DNA from: Gammaproteobacteria bacterium
Lineage (GTDB): Bacteria; Pseudomonadota; Gammaproteobacteria; Eutrophobiales; Eutrophobiaceae
NCBI GenBank assembly: GCA_018676275.1
Contig: JABHFC010000015.1
Span: 1-9,411, forward strand
Direction: 5' to 3'
Length of the DNA stretch: 9,411 nucleotides
Notes under the pieces: model-generated
The model's input: the letters and a program-made list of their open reading frames with translations, nothing else
What the model was told of the DNA's origin: nothing
Database searches by the model: none
Shown here: positions 1-6,113 of the stretch, piece after piece
Position numbering within the stretch: position 1 is the first letter of the stretch
How the letters are laid out: each line of letters begins with the position of its first letter
Position numbers and translations under genes: made by a program

Positions 1-717
1 CGTGGTGATCTGGGTGTGGAAATTGGTGATGCTGCACTTCCGCCGGTTCAAAAACGCCTGATAAAGCTGGCCAGGAGTATGGACAGGGCAGTCATTACAG
101 CGACACAAATGATGGAGTCCATGATCGATCATCAGATCCCTTTACGTGCAGAAGTTTTTGATGTCGCCAACGCGGTTATGGACGGTACCGATGCAGTTAT
201 GCTTTCCGGTGAAACCAGCATCGGGCTTTTCCCGGACAAGGTAGTGGAGTCCATGTCACGAATATGTGAAGAAACAGAAAAACAACGCACCACTATGATC
301 TCCAGTCATCGTCTCAATCAGCGCTTTGAACGAGTAGATGAAGCCATCGCTATGTCCACCATGTATGCGGCGAATCATATCGGTGCAACGGCTATTGCTG
401 CTTTGACAGAGACCGGTTCCACTTGTTTATGGATGTCTCGCATTAGTTCCGGCATTCCGGTTTTTGCCTTTACTCAACATACTTCAACCATGCGTAAGGT
501 AAAACTGTTTCGCGGTGTCTATCCTATTCGCTTTGATATGATTCACACCAATCCACTGGAAGCTAACAAGGAAGTAATTGAAGACCTGATGGAACAACAA
601 ATAGTCAAAGATGGTGACTACGTCATTATCACCAAAGGTGATCTACAGGGTCATCGTGGTGGCACCAACAACATGAAAATTTTACAGGTTGGGCAAGCCA
701 CGGAGCACTCACTGTAA
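1..717 (+). CDS. pyk: Pyruvate kinase, C-terminal part (5' end outside window)
   Basis: The enzyme converts phosphoenolpyruvate and ADP to pyruvate and ATP, the last step of glycolysis, in the cytoplasm. The frame is open from base 1, so the gene is cut by the window edge; 238 codons are visible of a family that is usually about 470-480 residues. Visible residues 1-7 read RGDLGVE, the family loop whose Asp is a metal ligand in known structures. TATQMMESM at 33-41 is the substrate-site segment, and PLRAEVFDVANAVMDGTDA starting at 47, followed by VMLSGET, is the classic end of the barrel domain. The remainder, from about residue 110, is the C-terminal allosteric domain, ending normally. The aldolase gene follows 90 bp downstream on the same strand. 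The family assignment is secure; which pyruvate kinase isozyme it is cannot be judged from this part. Confidence 0.97.
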   Translation, partial: RGDLGVEIGDAALPPVQKRLIKLARSMDRAVITATQMMESMIDHQIPLRAEVFDVANAVMDGTDAVMLSGETSIGLFPDKVVESMSRICEETEKQRTTMISSHRLNQRFERVDEAIAMSTMYAANHIGATAIAALTETGSTCLWMSRISSGIPVFAFTQHTSTMRKVKLFRGVYPIRFDMIHTNPLEANKEVIEDLMEQQIVKDGDYVIITKGDLQGHRGGTNNMKILQVGQATEHSL

Positions 718-734
718 AATTCCTGTTTGACGGG

Positions 735-763
735 TTTAACGAATTTGAAAATGTCTTTAGAAT
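735..763 (+). promoter_or_regulatory. Weak candidate promoter before the aldolase gene
   Basis: TTTAAC (735-740) and TAGAAT (758-763) are separated by 17 bp and resemble sigma-70 -35 and -10 boxes with two and one mismatches. The -10 box overlaps a perfect 14-bp palindrome, TAGAATTAATTCTA (758-771). The 90-bp gap between pyk and the aldolase gene has no clear terminator hairpin, so the aldolase could also be read from upstream. This is a match by eye in AT-rich DNA and may be chance. Confidence 0.22.
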
Positions 764-807
764 TAATTCTATAAATTTATCTGGAAATATATAACTGGAG
801 TAAGTAA

Positions 808-1836
808 ATGAGCGATAAGGCAAACGAACTTGAACAAACAGCCCGCACTATGGTTGAAACCGGTAAAGGCATCCTCGCGATTGATGAGAGTTCACCAACC
901 ATAAAAAAGCGTTTTGATACAATAAATACCGAATCTACTGAAGAAAGCCGTCGCGCCTATCGTGACTTGTTGATCACAGCACCGGGTGGAAATGAATTTA
1001 TCAGCGGCATGATTCTTTATGATGAAACCATTCGTCAATCCAGCAGTGATGGTACACCTTTCCCCAGGTCTCTTATTGACCATGGCATTATGCCAGGTAT
1101 CAAGGTTGACACCGGAGCCAAGGATCTCGCAGGTCATCCTGGCGAAAAAGTAACTGAAGGTCTGGATGGACTGCGCGAACGACTTGCTGAATACCGGGAG
1201 CTTGGCGCAAAGTTTGCCAAATGGCGTGCGGTCATCACTATAGGAGACAAGATTCCGAGCACTGCTTGTATCGAAGCCAACGCTCACGCTCTCGCTCGCT
1301 ATGCCGGGCTATGCCAGGAAGCAGGTATCGTCCCAATGGTGGAACCGGAAGTATTAATGGATGCCGATAACACAATTGAACGTTGTTATGAAGTAACTGA
1401 AGCTACCTTGAAATCATTGTTTAATGCTCTCAATCAACAAGATGTGGCCATTGAACACACCATTTTGAAAGTAAATATGGTTGTCTCAGGTAAACAATGT
1501 GCTACCCAGGCAGGCATACAGGAAGTCGCTGATATGACCGTCCGCTGTCTTAGCGAAAATGTGCCCGCAGAATTACCCGGAATTGTATTTCTATCCGGTG
1601 GCCAGACTCCTGAATTGGCTACAGCTCACCTTAATGCAATGAACGCAAGTAACAACAGCCTGCCATGGCCTTTGAGTTTCTCCTATGGCCGTGCTCTACA
1701 GGAACCCTGTCTTAATGCCTGGCTGGGCAAGGAAGAGAATGTAGAAGCCGCGCAAAATGCATTATTACACAGAGAAAAATGTAACAGCCTTGCCTGTTCC
1801 GGAAAGTATTCTGAGGATATGGAAAGCGCAGCTTAA
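808..1836 (+). CDS. Class I fructose-bisphosphate aldolase
   Basis: This 342-residue protein reversibly cleaves fructose 1,6-bisphosphate to glyceraldehyde 3-phosphate and dihydroxyacetone phosphate through a lysine Schiff base. It is the eukaryote-type class I enzyme, not the zinc-dependent class II or the DhnA/FbaB type. Visible landmarks: GILAIDESSPTIKKRF (21-36) with Asp26; GIKVDTG (97-103) with Lys99; AKFAKWR (134-140) with Lys138; MVEPEVL (177-183) with Glu179 and Glu181; ILKVNMV (219-225), where Lys221 is the expected Schiff-base lysine; and LSGGQ (262-266). The start is supported by GGAG at 797-800, seven bases before the ATG. Compared with animal aldolases the chain stops soon after GKY (332-334) and lacks the C-terminal tail carrying the final Tyr. 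It follows pyruvate kinase, which fits a glycolytic cluster. A hairpin terminator follows. Confidence 0.97.
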   Translation: MSDKANELEQTARTMVETGKGILAIDESSPTIKKRFDTINTESTEESRRAYRDLLITAPGGNEFISGMILYDETIRQSSSDGTPFPRSLIDHGIMPGIKVDTGAKDLAGHPGEKVTEGLDGLRERLAEYRELGAKFAKWRAVITIGDKIPSTACIEANAHALARYAGLCQEAGIVPMVEPEVLMDADNTIERCYEVTEATLKSLFNALNQQDVAIEHTILKVNMVVSGKQCATQAGIQEVADMTVRCLSENVPAELPGIVFLSGGQTPELATAHLNAMNASNNSLPWPLSFSYGRALQEPCLNAWLGKEENVEAAQNALLHREKCNSLACSGKYSEDMESAA

Positions 1837-1849
1837 ATCGAAGACTACA

Positions 1850-1906
1850 GAAGCTGGAAAACAACTCACAAAGAATCAGTGATTAAATTTTCCAGCTTCG
1901 TGATTT
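1850..1906 (+). terminator. Probable terminator of the aldolase gene
   Basis: A perfect 12-bp inverted repeat pairs GAAGCTGGAAAA (1850-1861) with TTTTCCAGCTTC (1888-1899), 13 bases after the aldolase stop. The 26-base interior can itself pair TCAC (1866-1869) with GTGA (1879-1882), giving a tall two-part stem. A short T run (1903-1906, followed by ATT) comes four bases after the stem. The T tract is brief and not directly adjacent, so termination may be partial, but the position and strength of the stem make this the likely 3' end of the transcript. Confidence 0.6.
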
Positions 1907-1949
1907 TATTCAGACGGATTCTGCTAAAACATCAAACTCTATAATTATA

Positions 1950-2249
1950 ATGACAGCTGAAACGAATGACGCTTTGCCGGCAGAAGCAGAACAAGCCTGG
2001 CTTGCCTATCAGGCCATGGGGGAAAGTAAAAAAACTTATTTTGGCTTCTTGCAGGATCTGGATCAGAAATATAGCAAGAATGAATCACCCTCCATTGCAG
2101 AAAACCTGAAACTGGAACAATTGTTAAAGGTACATGACACAAATGTCTCTGCTTTTAATGAAGCGATGAGTAAAGTCGAAGAGCCTGATGCTCGCCAGGC
2201 ACTAATGTCAAAGCTCACCAGTGCCAGCGCAATTAGTAGTACCAATTAG
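1950..2249 (+). CDS. Small hypothetical protein, 99 residues
   Basis: I do not recognise this protein. It is acidic and polar, with no signal peptide and no membrane segment, so it is probably cytoplasmic. Residues about 11-47 (rich in Ala, Gln, Glu and Lys, with Trp17, Tyr20, Tyr30 and Phe31) and 50-92 look helical. The open frame is aligned with a normal stop just before the convergent rhomboid gene, and the reading frame looks coding rather than a shadow because no gene lies opposite. The start is uncertain: no Shine-Dalgarno sequence precedes ATG 1950, and two overlapping-phase TATAAT matches (1940-1945 and 1946-1951) touch the start codon, which would fit a leaderless or near-leaderless message. 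The next in-frame ATG, at 2016 (codon 23), has no better ribosome site. It lies downstream of the aldolase terminator, so it is likely transcribed separately. Confidence 0.6.
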   Translation: MTAETNDALPAEAEQAWLAYQAMGESKKTYFGFLQDLDQKYSKNESPSIAENLKLEQLLKVHDTNVSAFNEAMSKVEEPDARQALMSKLTSASAISSTN

Positions 2250-2268
2250 CCAGATAATATTTATAAAC

Positions 2269-2997
2269 CTATCGTCGTCGCAGCTTGCGCGAATATTTAT
2301 TTGATCCATGCCCCGTCTGAAATAATTTTACATTTTTATATTTAAACAGAGGGATTAAAGCAAGACCCGCAATGAAGCCACCAATGTGTGCAAACCATGC
2401 TACACCACCACCCTCTGAGTTACTTAAGGCAGAACTTACTATTTGCATTCCAAACCATAGGCCTAATACCCAACCTGCAGGCAAACGGACCAGTTGAGAA
2501 AAAAATCCGAGAGGTATTAATACCAACACCCGCGCATGTGGATAAAGCAATAAGTATCCGCCAAGAACCCCGGAGATAGCACCGCTGGCACCAATCATCG
2601 GTATTTGTGAATCGGGGTTTTCCAGTGTCTGCCCGGCGACCGCTGCTACGCCACAGAGCAGATAAAATATAATAAAACGAAAGTGCCCCATAGAGTCTTC
2701 GACATTATTACCAAAAATCCACAGAAACAACATATTGCCAGCAAGGTGCATAAAACCACCGTGCAAAAACATGGAAGTAAATACTGTCAGACCCGCTGGT
2801 ATCACAAATAATTCTGTGGGCAAGCTCACCTTATTTAACAAGACCGCCGGTATCACACCCAGGCTGATAACGGCTCCATGATTGCCTTCAGCACCCAGCG
2901 AAAACTGCCAAAAATACACCAGCACGCAAATGACAATAAATAAAATCGTAAAAACGGGAAATATACTGGTGGGATTATCGTCGTGTAGAGGGATCAT
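2269..2997 (-). CDS. Rhomboid-family intramembrane serine protease
   Basis: This is a 242-residue inner-membrane protein that would cleave transmembrane substrates inside the bilayer with a Ser-His dyad. The catalytic serine is Ser138 in GASGAISG (136-143), and the partner is His204 in FAHIGGFIAG (202-211). HGGFMHLAGNMLF (79-91) supplies the conserved His84 and Asn88 that form the oxyanion side. About six membrane helices can be picked out, the first near 13-32 and the last near 200-217, followed by a basic tail (KYSRKLRRR). The start is supported by the sequence MIPLHDDNPT, a typical opening of this bacterial rhomboid group, though no strong ribosome site is seen upstream. It is the last gene of the minus-strand run, 48 bp after the lipoprotein gene. 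All catalytic residues are present, so it should be active; its substrate is unknown. Confidence 0.95.
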   Translation of the reverse strand: MIPLHDDNPTSIFPVFTILFIVICVLVYFWQFSLGAEGNHGAVISLGVIPAVLLNKVSLPTELFVIPAGLTVFTSMFLHGGFMHLAGNMLFLWIFGNNVEDSMGHFRFIIFYLLCGVAAVAGQTLENPDSQIPMIGASGAISGVLGGYLLLYPHARVLVLIPLGFFSQLVRLPAGWVLGLWFGMQIVSSALSNSEGGGVAWFAHIGGFIAGLALIPLFKYKNVKLFQTGHGSNKYSRKLRRR

Positions 2998-3045
2998 AAA
3001 TCAATTCTGACAATTTCCATTCCGTCACTATAAACAGGCACAGCT

Positions 3046-3246
3046 TTATTGCATCTGTTTTTCCATGGCTTGCGCCTGATCCTCTGCTGTCTTAAGCATA
3101 AGCGCTTCCACTTCTTTTGCCTTGTCTATAGTCTCGGTTTTTTCTTTTAAGAAATGATCATCACCGCTTTTATTGTCACTGTTATCTGAACAAGAGGCAG
3201 TAAAGAACATCAAAACCAAAATCGTTACTAAACCTGGTGATTTCAT
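3046..3246 (-). CDS. Small putative lipoprotein, 66 residues
   Basis: The protein starts with a short basic N-terminus (MKSPG) and a hydrophobic stretch (6-15), then a lipobox-like FTASC with Cys19 as the expected lipidation site after signal peptidase II cleavage. Ser20 and Asp21 follow; a Ser at +2 favours sorting to the outer membrane in gammaproteobacteria. Residues 20-30 are a polar linker, and about 31-66 form one charged amphipathic helix (KEKTETIDKAKEVEALML and onward), ending MEKQMQ. The message carries GGGA about seven bases before the ATG. It lies 28 bp after purC and 48 bp before the rhomboid gene on the same strand, so it is probably co-transcribed. The residue at -3 of the lipobox is Thr rather than the usual Leu, which is tolerated but less common. 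Role unknown. Confidence 0.8.
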   Translation of the reverse strand: MKSPGLVTILVLMFFTASCSDNSDNKSGDDHFLKEKTETIDKAKEVEALMLKTAEDQAQAMEKQMQ

Positions 3247-3274
3247 TCGTAATATCCCAAAAATATAAACTGGT

Positions 3275-4168
3275 TTAAGCCATCAATTTATCTTGTGCTT
3301 CTTTATATTTTGCTGCGGTATTCTGTATGACCTCTTCCGGTAAATTCGGTCCCGGAGCCTTTTTATCCCAATCCAGTGTTTCCAGATAATCTCGCACATA
3401 TTGTTTATCGAAACTTTGTGGACTGACGCCAACCTTATAACTGTCTGCTGGCCAGAAACGGGATGAATCCGGTGTTAATGCTTCGTCTATCAATACCAGT
3501 TCACCATCTTCATCGGTACCAAACTCAAACTTCGTATCTGCAATGATAATACCGCGAGCAAGTGCATACTCCGCTGCTTCTTTGTAAATTTTCAAACTGA
3601 CATCGCGTACCTTGTTTGCCATGTCCATTCCCAGCAATCCCACCGTGTAATCAAAATCCACGTTTTCATCATGCTCACCTACTTCTGCTTTAGTAGAAGG
3701 CGTATAGATCGGCTCCGGTAATTGCTGCGCCTGTTCTAATCCAGTCGGTAATTCGATCCCACAAACAGACCCCGTGTTTTGGTAGTCTTTCCAGCCAGAA
3801 CCAATCAGATAGCCCCGTACTATGGCCTCCACCGGTAATGGCTTCAGTTTCTTCACAACGATGGCCCGACCTTCCAGGGTATTACGTTCGGCTTCATCAG
3901 CAATAACATCAGCCAGAGTTTTTTCACTTAGATGATTGGCGATAATATTTTTTGTTCGTTCAAACCAGAAATTGGAAACCGTGGTCAGAACTGCGCCCTT
4001 GCCCGGGATGGGATCAGGCAAAATAACATCGAAGGCGGACAATCGATCAGTAGTAACAATCAACAAGTGACTCTCATCTACATCATAAATATCTCTTACT
4101 TTGCCTTTGTTAATTAAAGACAGGTTTTTTAAGTTTGATTCGTATAAAGCGCTTGGTGTTGTTGGCAT
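3275..4168 (-). CDS. purC: Phosphoribosylaminoimidazole-succinocarboxamide synthase
   Basis: This enzyme (SAICAR synthetase) joins CAIR and aspartate with ATP in de novo purine synthesis. At 297 residues it is the longer form, like yeast Ade1 and several gammaproteobacterial enzymes, rather than the roughly 237-residue form of E. coli. Visible landmarks: KGKVRDIYDV (21-30), the ATP-binding hairpin; TTDRLSAFDVILPDPIPGKG (39-58); VRGYLIGSGWKDY (117-129); PSTKAEVGEHDENV (157-170), the substrate loop; IIADTKFEFG (208-217); and LIDEALTPDSSRFW (226-239). All family motifs are intact. A GGA about ten bases before the ATG is a modest ribosome site. Upstream lies a 200-bp hairpin-dense region that could hold its promoter or a structured leader. 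The lipoprotein and rhomboid genes follow closely. Confidence 0.98.
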   Translation of the reverse strand: MPTTPSALYESNLKNLSLINKGKVRDIYDVDESHLLIVTTDRLSAFDVILPDPIPGKGAVLTTVSNFWFERTKNIIANHLSEKTLADVIADEAERNTLEGRAIVVKKLKPLPVEAIVRGYLIGSGWKDYQNTGSVCGIELPTGLEQAQQLPEPIYTPSTKAEVGEHDENVDFDYTVGLLGMDMANKVRDVSLKIYKEAAEYALARGIIIADTKFEFGTDEDGELVLIDEALTPDSSRFWPADSYKVGVSPQSFDKQYVRDYLETLDWDKKAPGPNLPEEVIQNTAAKYKEAQDKLMA

Positions 4169-4286
4169 CTAAGGTTTCCGTAGTTAAAAGTTTAGTAAAC
4201 TCTGAACAAGTCCGTCCGGGACTTGTCAGAGGCCGCAGACTAAAAATGCGATTTTTAGTCCGCTCACAAAATCAATTGTTCATCAC

Positions 4287-4315
4287 AATTTATTTTGATG
4301 ACACATACCCCTCAA
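4287..4315 (-). promoter_or_regulatory. Weak candidate purC promoter
   Basis: On the minus strand TTGAGG (4315-4310) and TAAATT (4292-4287) sit 17 bp apart, each matching the sigma-70 consensus at four of six positions. Transcription would start near 4280 and give purC a leader of about 110 bases carrying two of the hairpins in the block. The alternative is read-through from glnS. It is a by-eye match in AT-rich DNA and could be chance. Confidence 0.2.
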
Positions 4316-4341
4316 GGGGGTACCGAGGTCCCTGTGTCACG

Positions 4342-4382
4342 GGAAACTCTGACAAAATCAGAGTTTCCTTTATTTTTTGTTT
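4342..4382 (+). terminator. Strong intrinsic terminator reading on the plus strand
   Basis: A perfect 11-bp stem, GGAAACTCTGA (4342-4352) with TCAGAGTTTCC (4358-4368), closes a CAAAA loop and is followed at once by TTTATTTTTTGTTT (4369-4382). This is the textbook form for plus-strand transcription, yet no plus-strand gene precedes it; the only plus-strand source would be an RNA from the hairpin block or antisense of purC. For glnS (minus strand, stop codon at 4372-4370) the same stem lies directly after the stop but is followed by CGTGACAC, not a U tract, so it is a poor terminator for glnS. The T tract on the plus strand is the complement of the last glnS codons (Lys-Lys-stop), so it may partly be coincidence. 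Confidence 0.6.
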
Positions 4383-6055
4383 AGCTTACCCCAGGTATCC
4401 CTTAAGGTAACTGCTCTGTTAAAAACAGGAGATTGCGGGCTCCAGTCTTCTTTATCTGCAACGAAATAACCAAGTCGTTCAAATTGAAAACGATCTTCGG
4501 CCTTTGCATTTTGCAAAAACGGTTCCACCCGAGCATCTTTCAGAATTTCAATTGAAGCCGGGTTTAAAAATTCTTTGCTGTCTCTGCCGCCTTCTTCCGG
4601 ATTCGCTTCAGTATAAAGCCTGTCATAAAGCCTGACTTCTGATTTTAACGCATGCTTTTCCGAAACCCAGTGTAGCGTCCCTTTTACCTTACGACCGTCA
4701 GGTGCATTGCCGCCCCTGGTTGCTGGATCATAGCTACATCGTAACTCCTTGATTTCACCAGTCTGCTCATCTTTAATGACTTCCTGACAGGTTATAAAAT
4801 AAGCATAGCGTAAACGTACTTCTTTACCAGGCGCCAGTCTGAAAAACTTTTTTGGCGCATCTTCCATAAAGTCATCCTGCTCTATAAAAATAGTACGACT
4901 GAATGGTACCTTGCGTGTTCCCATTTCCGGCTTTTGCGGGTGATTGGCAGCATCCAGTTCTTCTTCACTGTCTTCCGGGTAATTTTCTATCACTACTTTC
5001 AAAGGCTTTAAAACAGCCATAACCCGGGGCGCAGATTTGTCCAGGTCTTCACGTAAAGAATTTTCAAGCACACTCATATCAATACGAGTATCACTTTTAG
5101 TGACGCCAATGCGATCACAAAAATCACGAATTGCAGCAGGCGTATACCCACGTCGACGGATGCCGGCTATTGTTAGCATGCGAGGGTCATCCCAACCGCT
5201 AACGTATTTATCTTTTACCAGCTCAATAAGTTTACGTTTACTTAAAACGGTGTAATCAAGATTAAGCCGGGCAAATTCATACTGCCGTGGTCTTGAAGGT
5301 GTCTCCAGATTATCTATAACCCAGTCATAAAGAGCACGATGATCTTCAAATTCCAGAGTACAAACAGAGTGCGTGATGCTTTCTATAGCATCAGACAAAC
5401 AATGGGTGAAGTCATACATGGGATAGATACACCAACTGTCACCTGTGCGATGATGTGCCGCTTTTCTAACGCGATAAATAATCGGATCGCGCATATTGAT
5501 ATTCGGCGACGACATATCAATTTTCGCCCGTAACACGCACTCACCCTCTTCGATCTTACCCGCACGCATATCCTTAAACATTAATAAATTCTCATCCACA
5601 CTTCTGTTTCGATGAGGACTTTCCTTGCCGGGTTGCGTCAATGTTCCTCTGTATTCCCGAATTTCGTCGGCATTAAGACTATCTACATAAGCCTTATCCT
5701 TTTTTATAAGTTCAACAGCAAACTGGTAGAGCTGCTCAAAATAATCCGAGGCATAATATTCTCTGTCTTGCCAGTCAAAGCCCAACCAATGTACATCCTG
5801 CTTTATTGACTCAACAAATTCTGTTTCTTCCTTTTCCGGATTGGTGTCATCAAAACGCAAGTTACATAGGCCATCGTATTCCTTTGCTAATCCGAAGTTC
5901 AGACAAATAGATTTCGCATGACCTATGTGTAGATATCCATTAGGCTCCGGCGGAAATCGTGTATGCACACGTCCCTCGTTAAGGTTTTGCTGCAGATCTC
6001 CGGCAATTATCTTGCGGATAAAGTTGCTGGATGCTGATGATTCATTTTCGGACAT
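4370..6055 (-). CDS. glnS: Glutaminyl-tRNA synthetase
   Basis: This class I synthetase charges tRNA-Gln with glutamine in the cytoplasm. The product is 561 residues, close to the 554 of E. coli GlnS. PPEPNGYLHIGHAKS (35-49) contains the HIGH signature (43-46); FDDTNPEKE (68-76) is a conserved active-site segment; TVLSKRKL (269-276) is the GlnRS version of KMSKS; and the C-terminal half forms the beta-barrel anticodon-binding domains. I chose ATG 6055 because the family similarity begins just after MSENESSASSNFIRK and GGA lies seven bases before it; the open frame extends 36 codons further up to 6163, but that part overlaps the ubiI-like gene and is not family-like. It starts 58 bp after the ubiI-like gene. 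GlnRS in bacteria is typical of gammaproteobacteria and a few other groups; others use GatCAB. Confidence 0.98.
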   Translation of the reverse strand: MSENESSASSNFIRKIIAGDLQQNLNEGRVHTRFPPEPNGYLHIGHAKSICLNFGLAKEYDGLCNLRFDDTNPEKEETEFVESIKQDVHWLGFDWQDREYYASDYFEQLYQFAVELIKKDKAYVDSLNADEIREYRGTLTQPGKESPHRNRSVDENLLMFKDMRAGKIEEGECVLRAKIDMSSPNINMRDPIIYRVRKAAHHRTGDSWCIYPMYDFTHCLSDAIESITHSVCTLEFEDHRALYDWVIDNLETPSRPRQYEFARLNLDYTVLSKRKLIELVKDKYVSGWDDPRMLTIAGIRRRGYTPAAIRDFCDRIGVTKSDTRIDMSVLENSLREDLDKSAPRVMAVLKPLKVVIENYPEDSEEELDAANHPQKPEMGTRKVPFSRTIFIEQDDFMEDAPKKFFRLAPGKEVRLRYAYFITCQEVIKDEQTGEIKELRCSYDPATRGGNAPDGRKVKGTLHWVSEKHALKSEVRLYDRLYTEANPEEGGRDSKEFLNPASIEILKDARVEPFLQNAKAEDRFQFERLGYFVADKEDWSPQSPVFNRAVTLRDTWGKLNKK

Positions 6056-6113
6056 AGATTGTTCCAATTGACATTTATCAGGCGAAAAAACCCGACTTTC
6101 TGTTTGTCTGTAC

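Larger units (their letters stand above)
4189..4382. other. Hairpin-dense non-coding block between glnS and purC
   Basis: Nearly every base falls in a hairpin. In plus-strand order: palindrome AGTTTAGTAAACT (4189-4201); CTCTGAACAAGTCC (4200-4213) with GGACTTGTCAGAG (4219-4231), one bulged A; GACTAAAAAT (4238-4247) with ATTTTTAGTC (4251-4260); CAAAAT-c-AATTGT (4267-4279) with ACAATT-t-ATTTTG (4285-4297); TGACACA (4299-4305) with TGTGTCA (4333-4339), enclosing TACCCC/GGGGTA (4306-4311/4317-4322); and GGAAACTCTGA (4342-4352) with TCAGAGTTTCC (4358-4368). Ends at 4194-4205 and 4358-4369 are inverted copies matching at 11 of 12 bases. I see no coding sequence, tRNA or known riboswitch core. Candidates are a miniature inverted-repeat element, a structured small RNA, or a purC leader. 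The structure is read directly from the sequence; the role is inference. Confidence 0.75.

Noticed and set aside
892..1287. A 131-codon minus-strand open frame inside the aldolase gene.
   Set aside because: It is fully antisense to a clear, intact enzyme gene and looks like a shadow of its codon usage.
4171..4187. A PurR-like operator just before purC.
   Set aside because: Only the left half (around ACGGAAACC on the minus strand) resembles the box; the right half does not match, and the element would sit between leader and start codon.
4233..4297. A possible tRNA in the hairpin block, because of a stem with a short A/T-rich arm and a GTTCATCAC segment.
   Set aside because: There is no acceptor stem, no proper D or T arm and no seven-base anticodon loop.
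4342..4368. A minus-strand intrinsic terminator for glnS.
   Set aside because: The stem directly follows the glnS stop, but the bases after it on that strand are CGTGACAC, with no U tract.
4135..4410. A 91-codon plus-strand open frame spanning the hairpin block.
   Set aside because: It runs antisense through the purC start and the glnS end, its sequence is dictated by the hairpins, and it has no recognisable protein pattern.
6061..6113. A terminator between the ubiI-like gene and glnS, suggested by a GGGTTTTTT run on the minus strand.
   Set aside because: No stable stem precedes the T run, so read-through into glnS is more likely.
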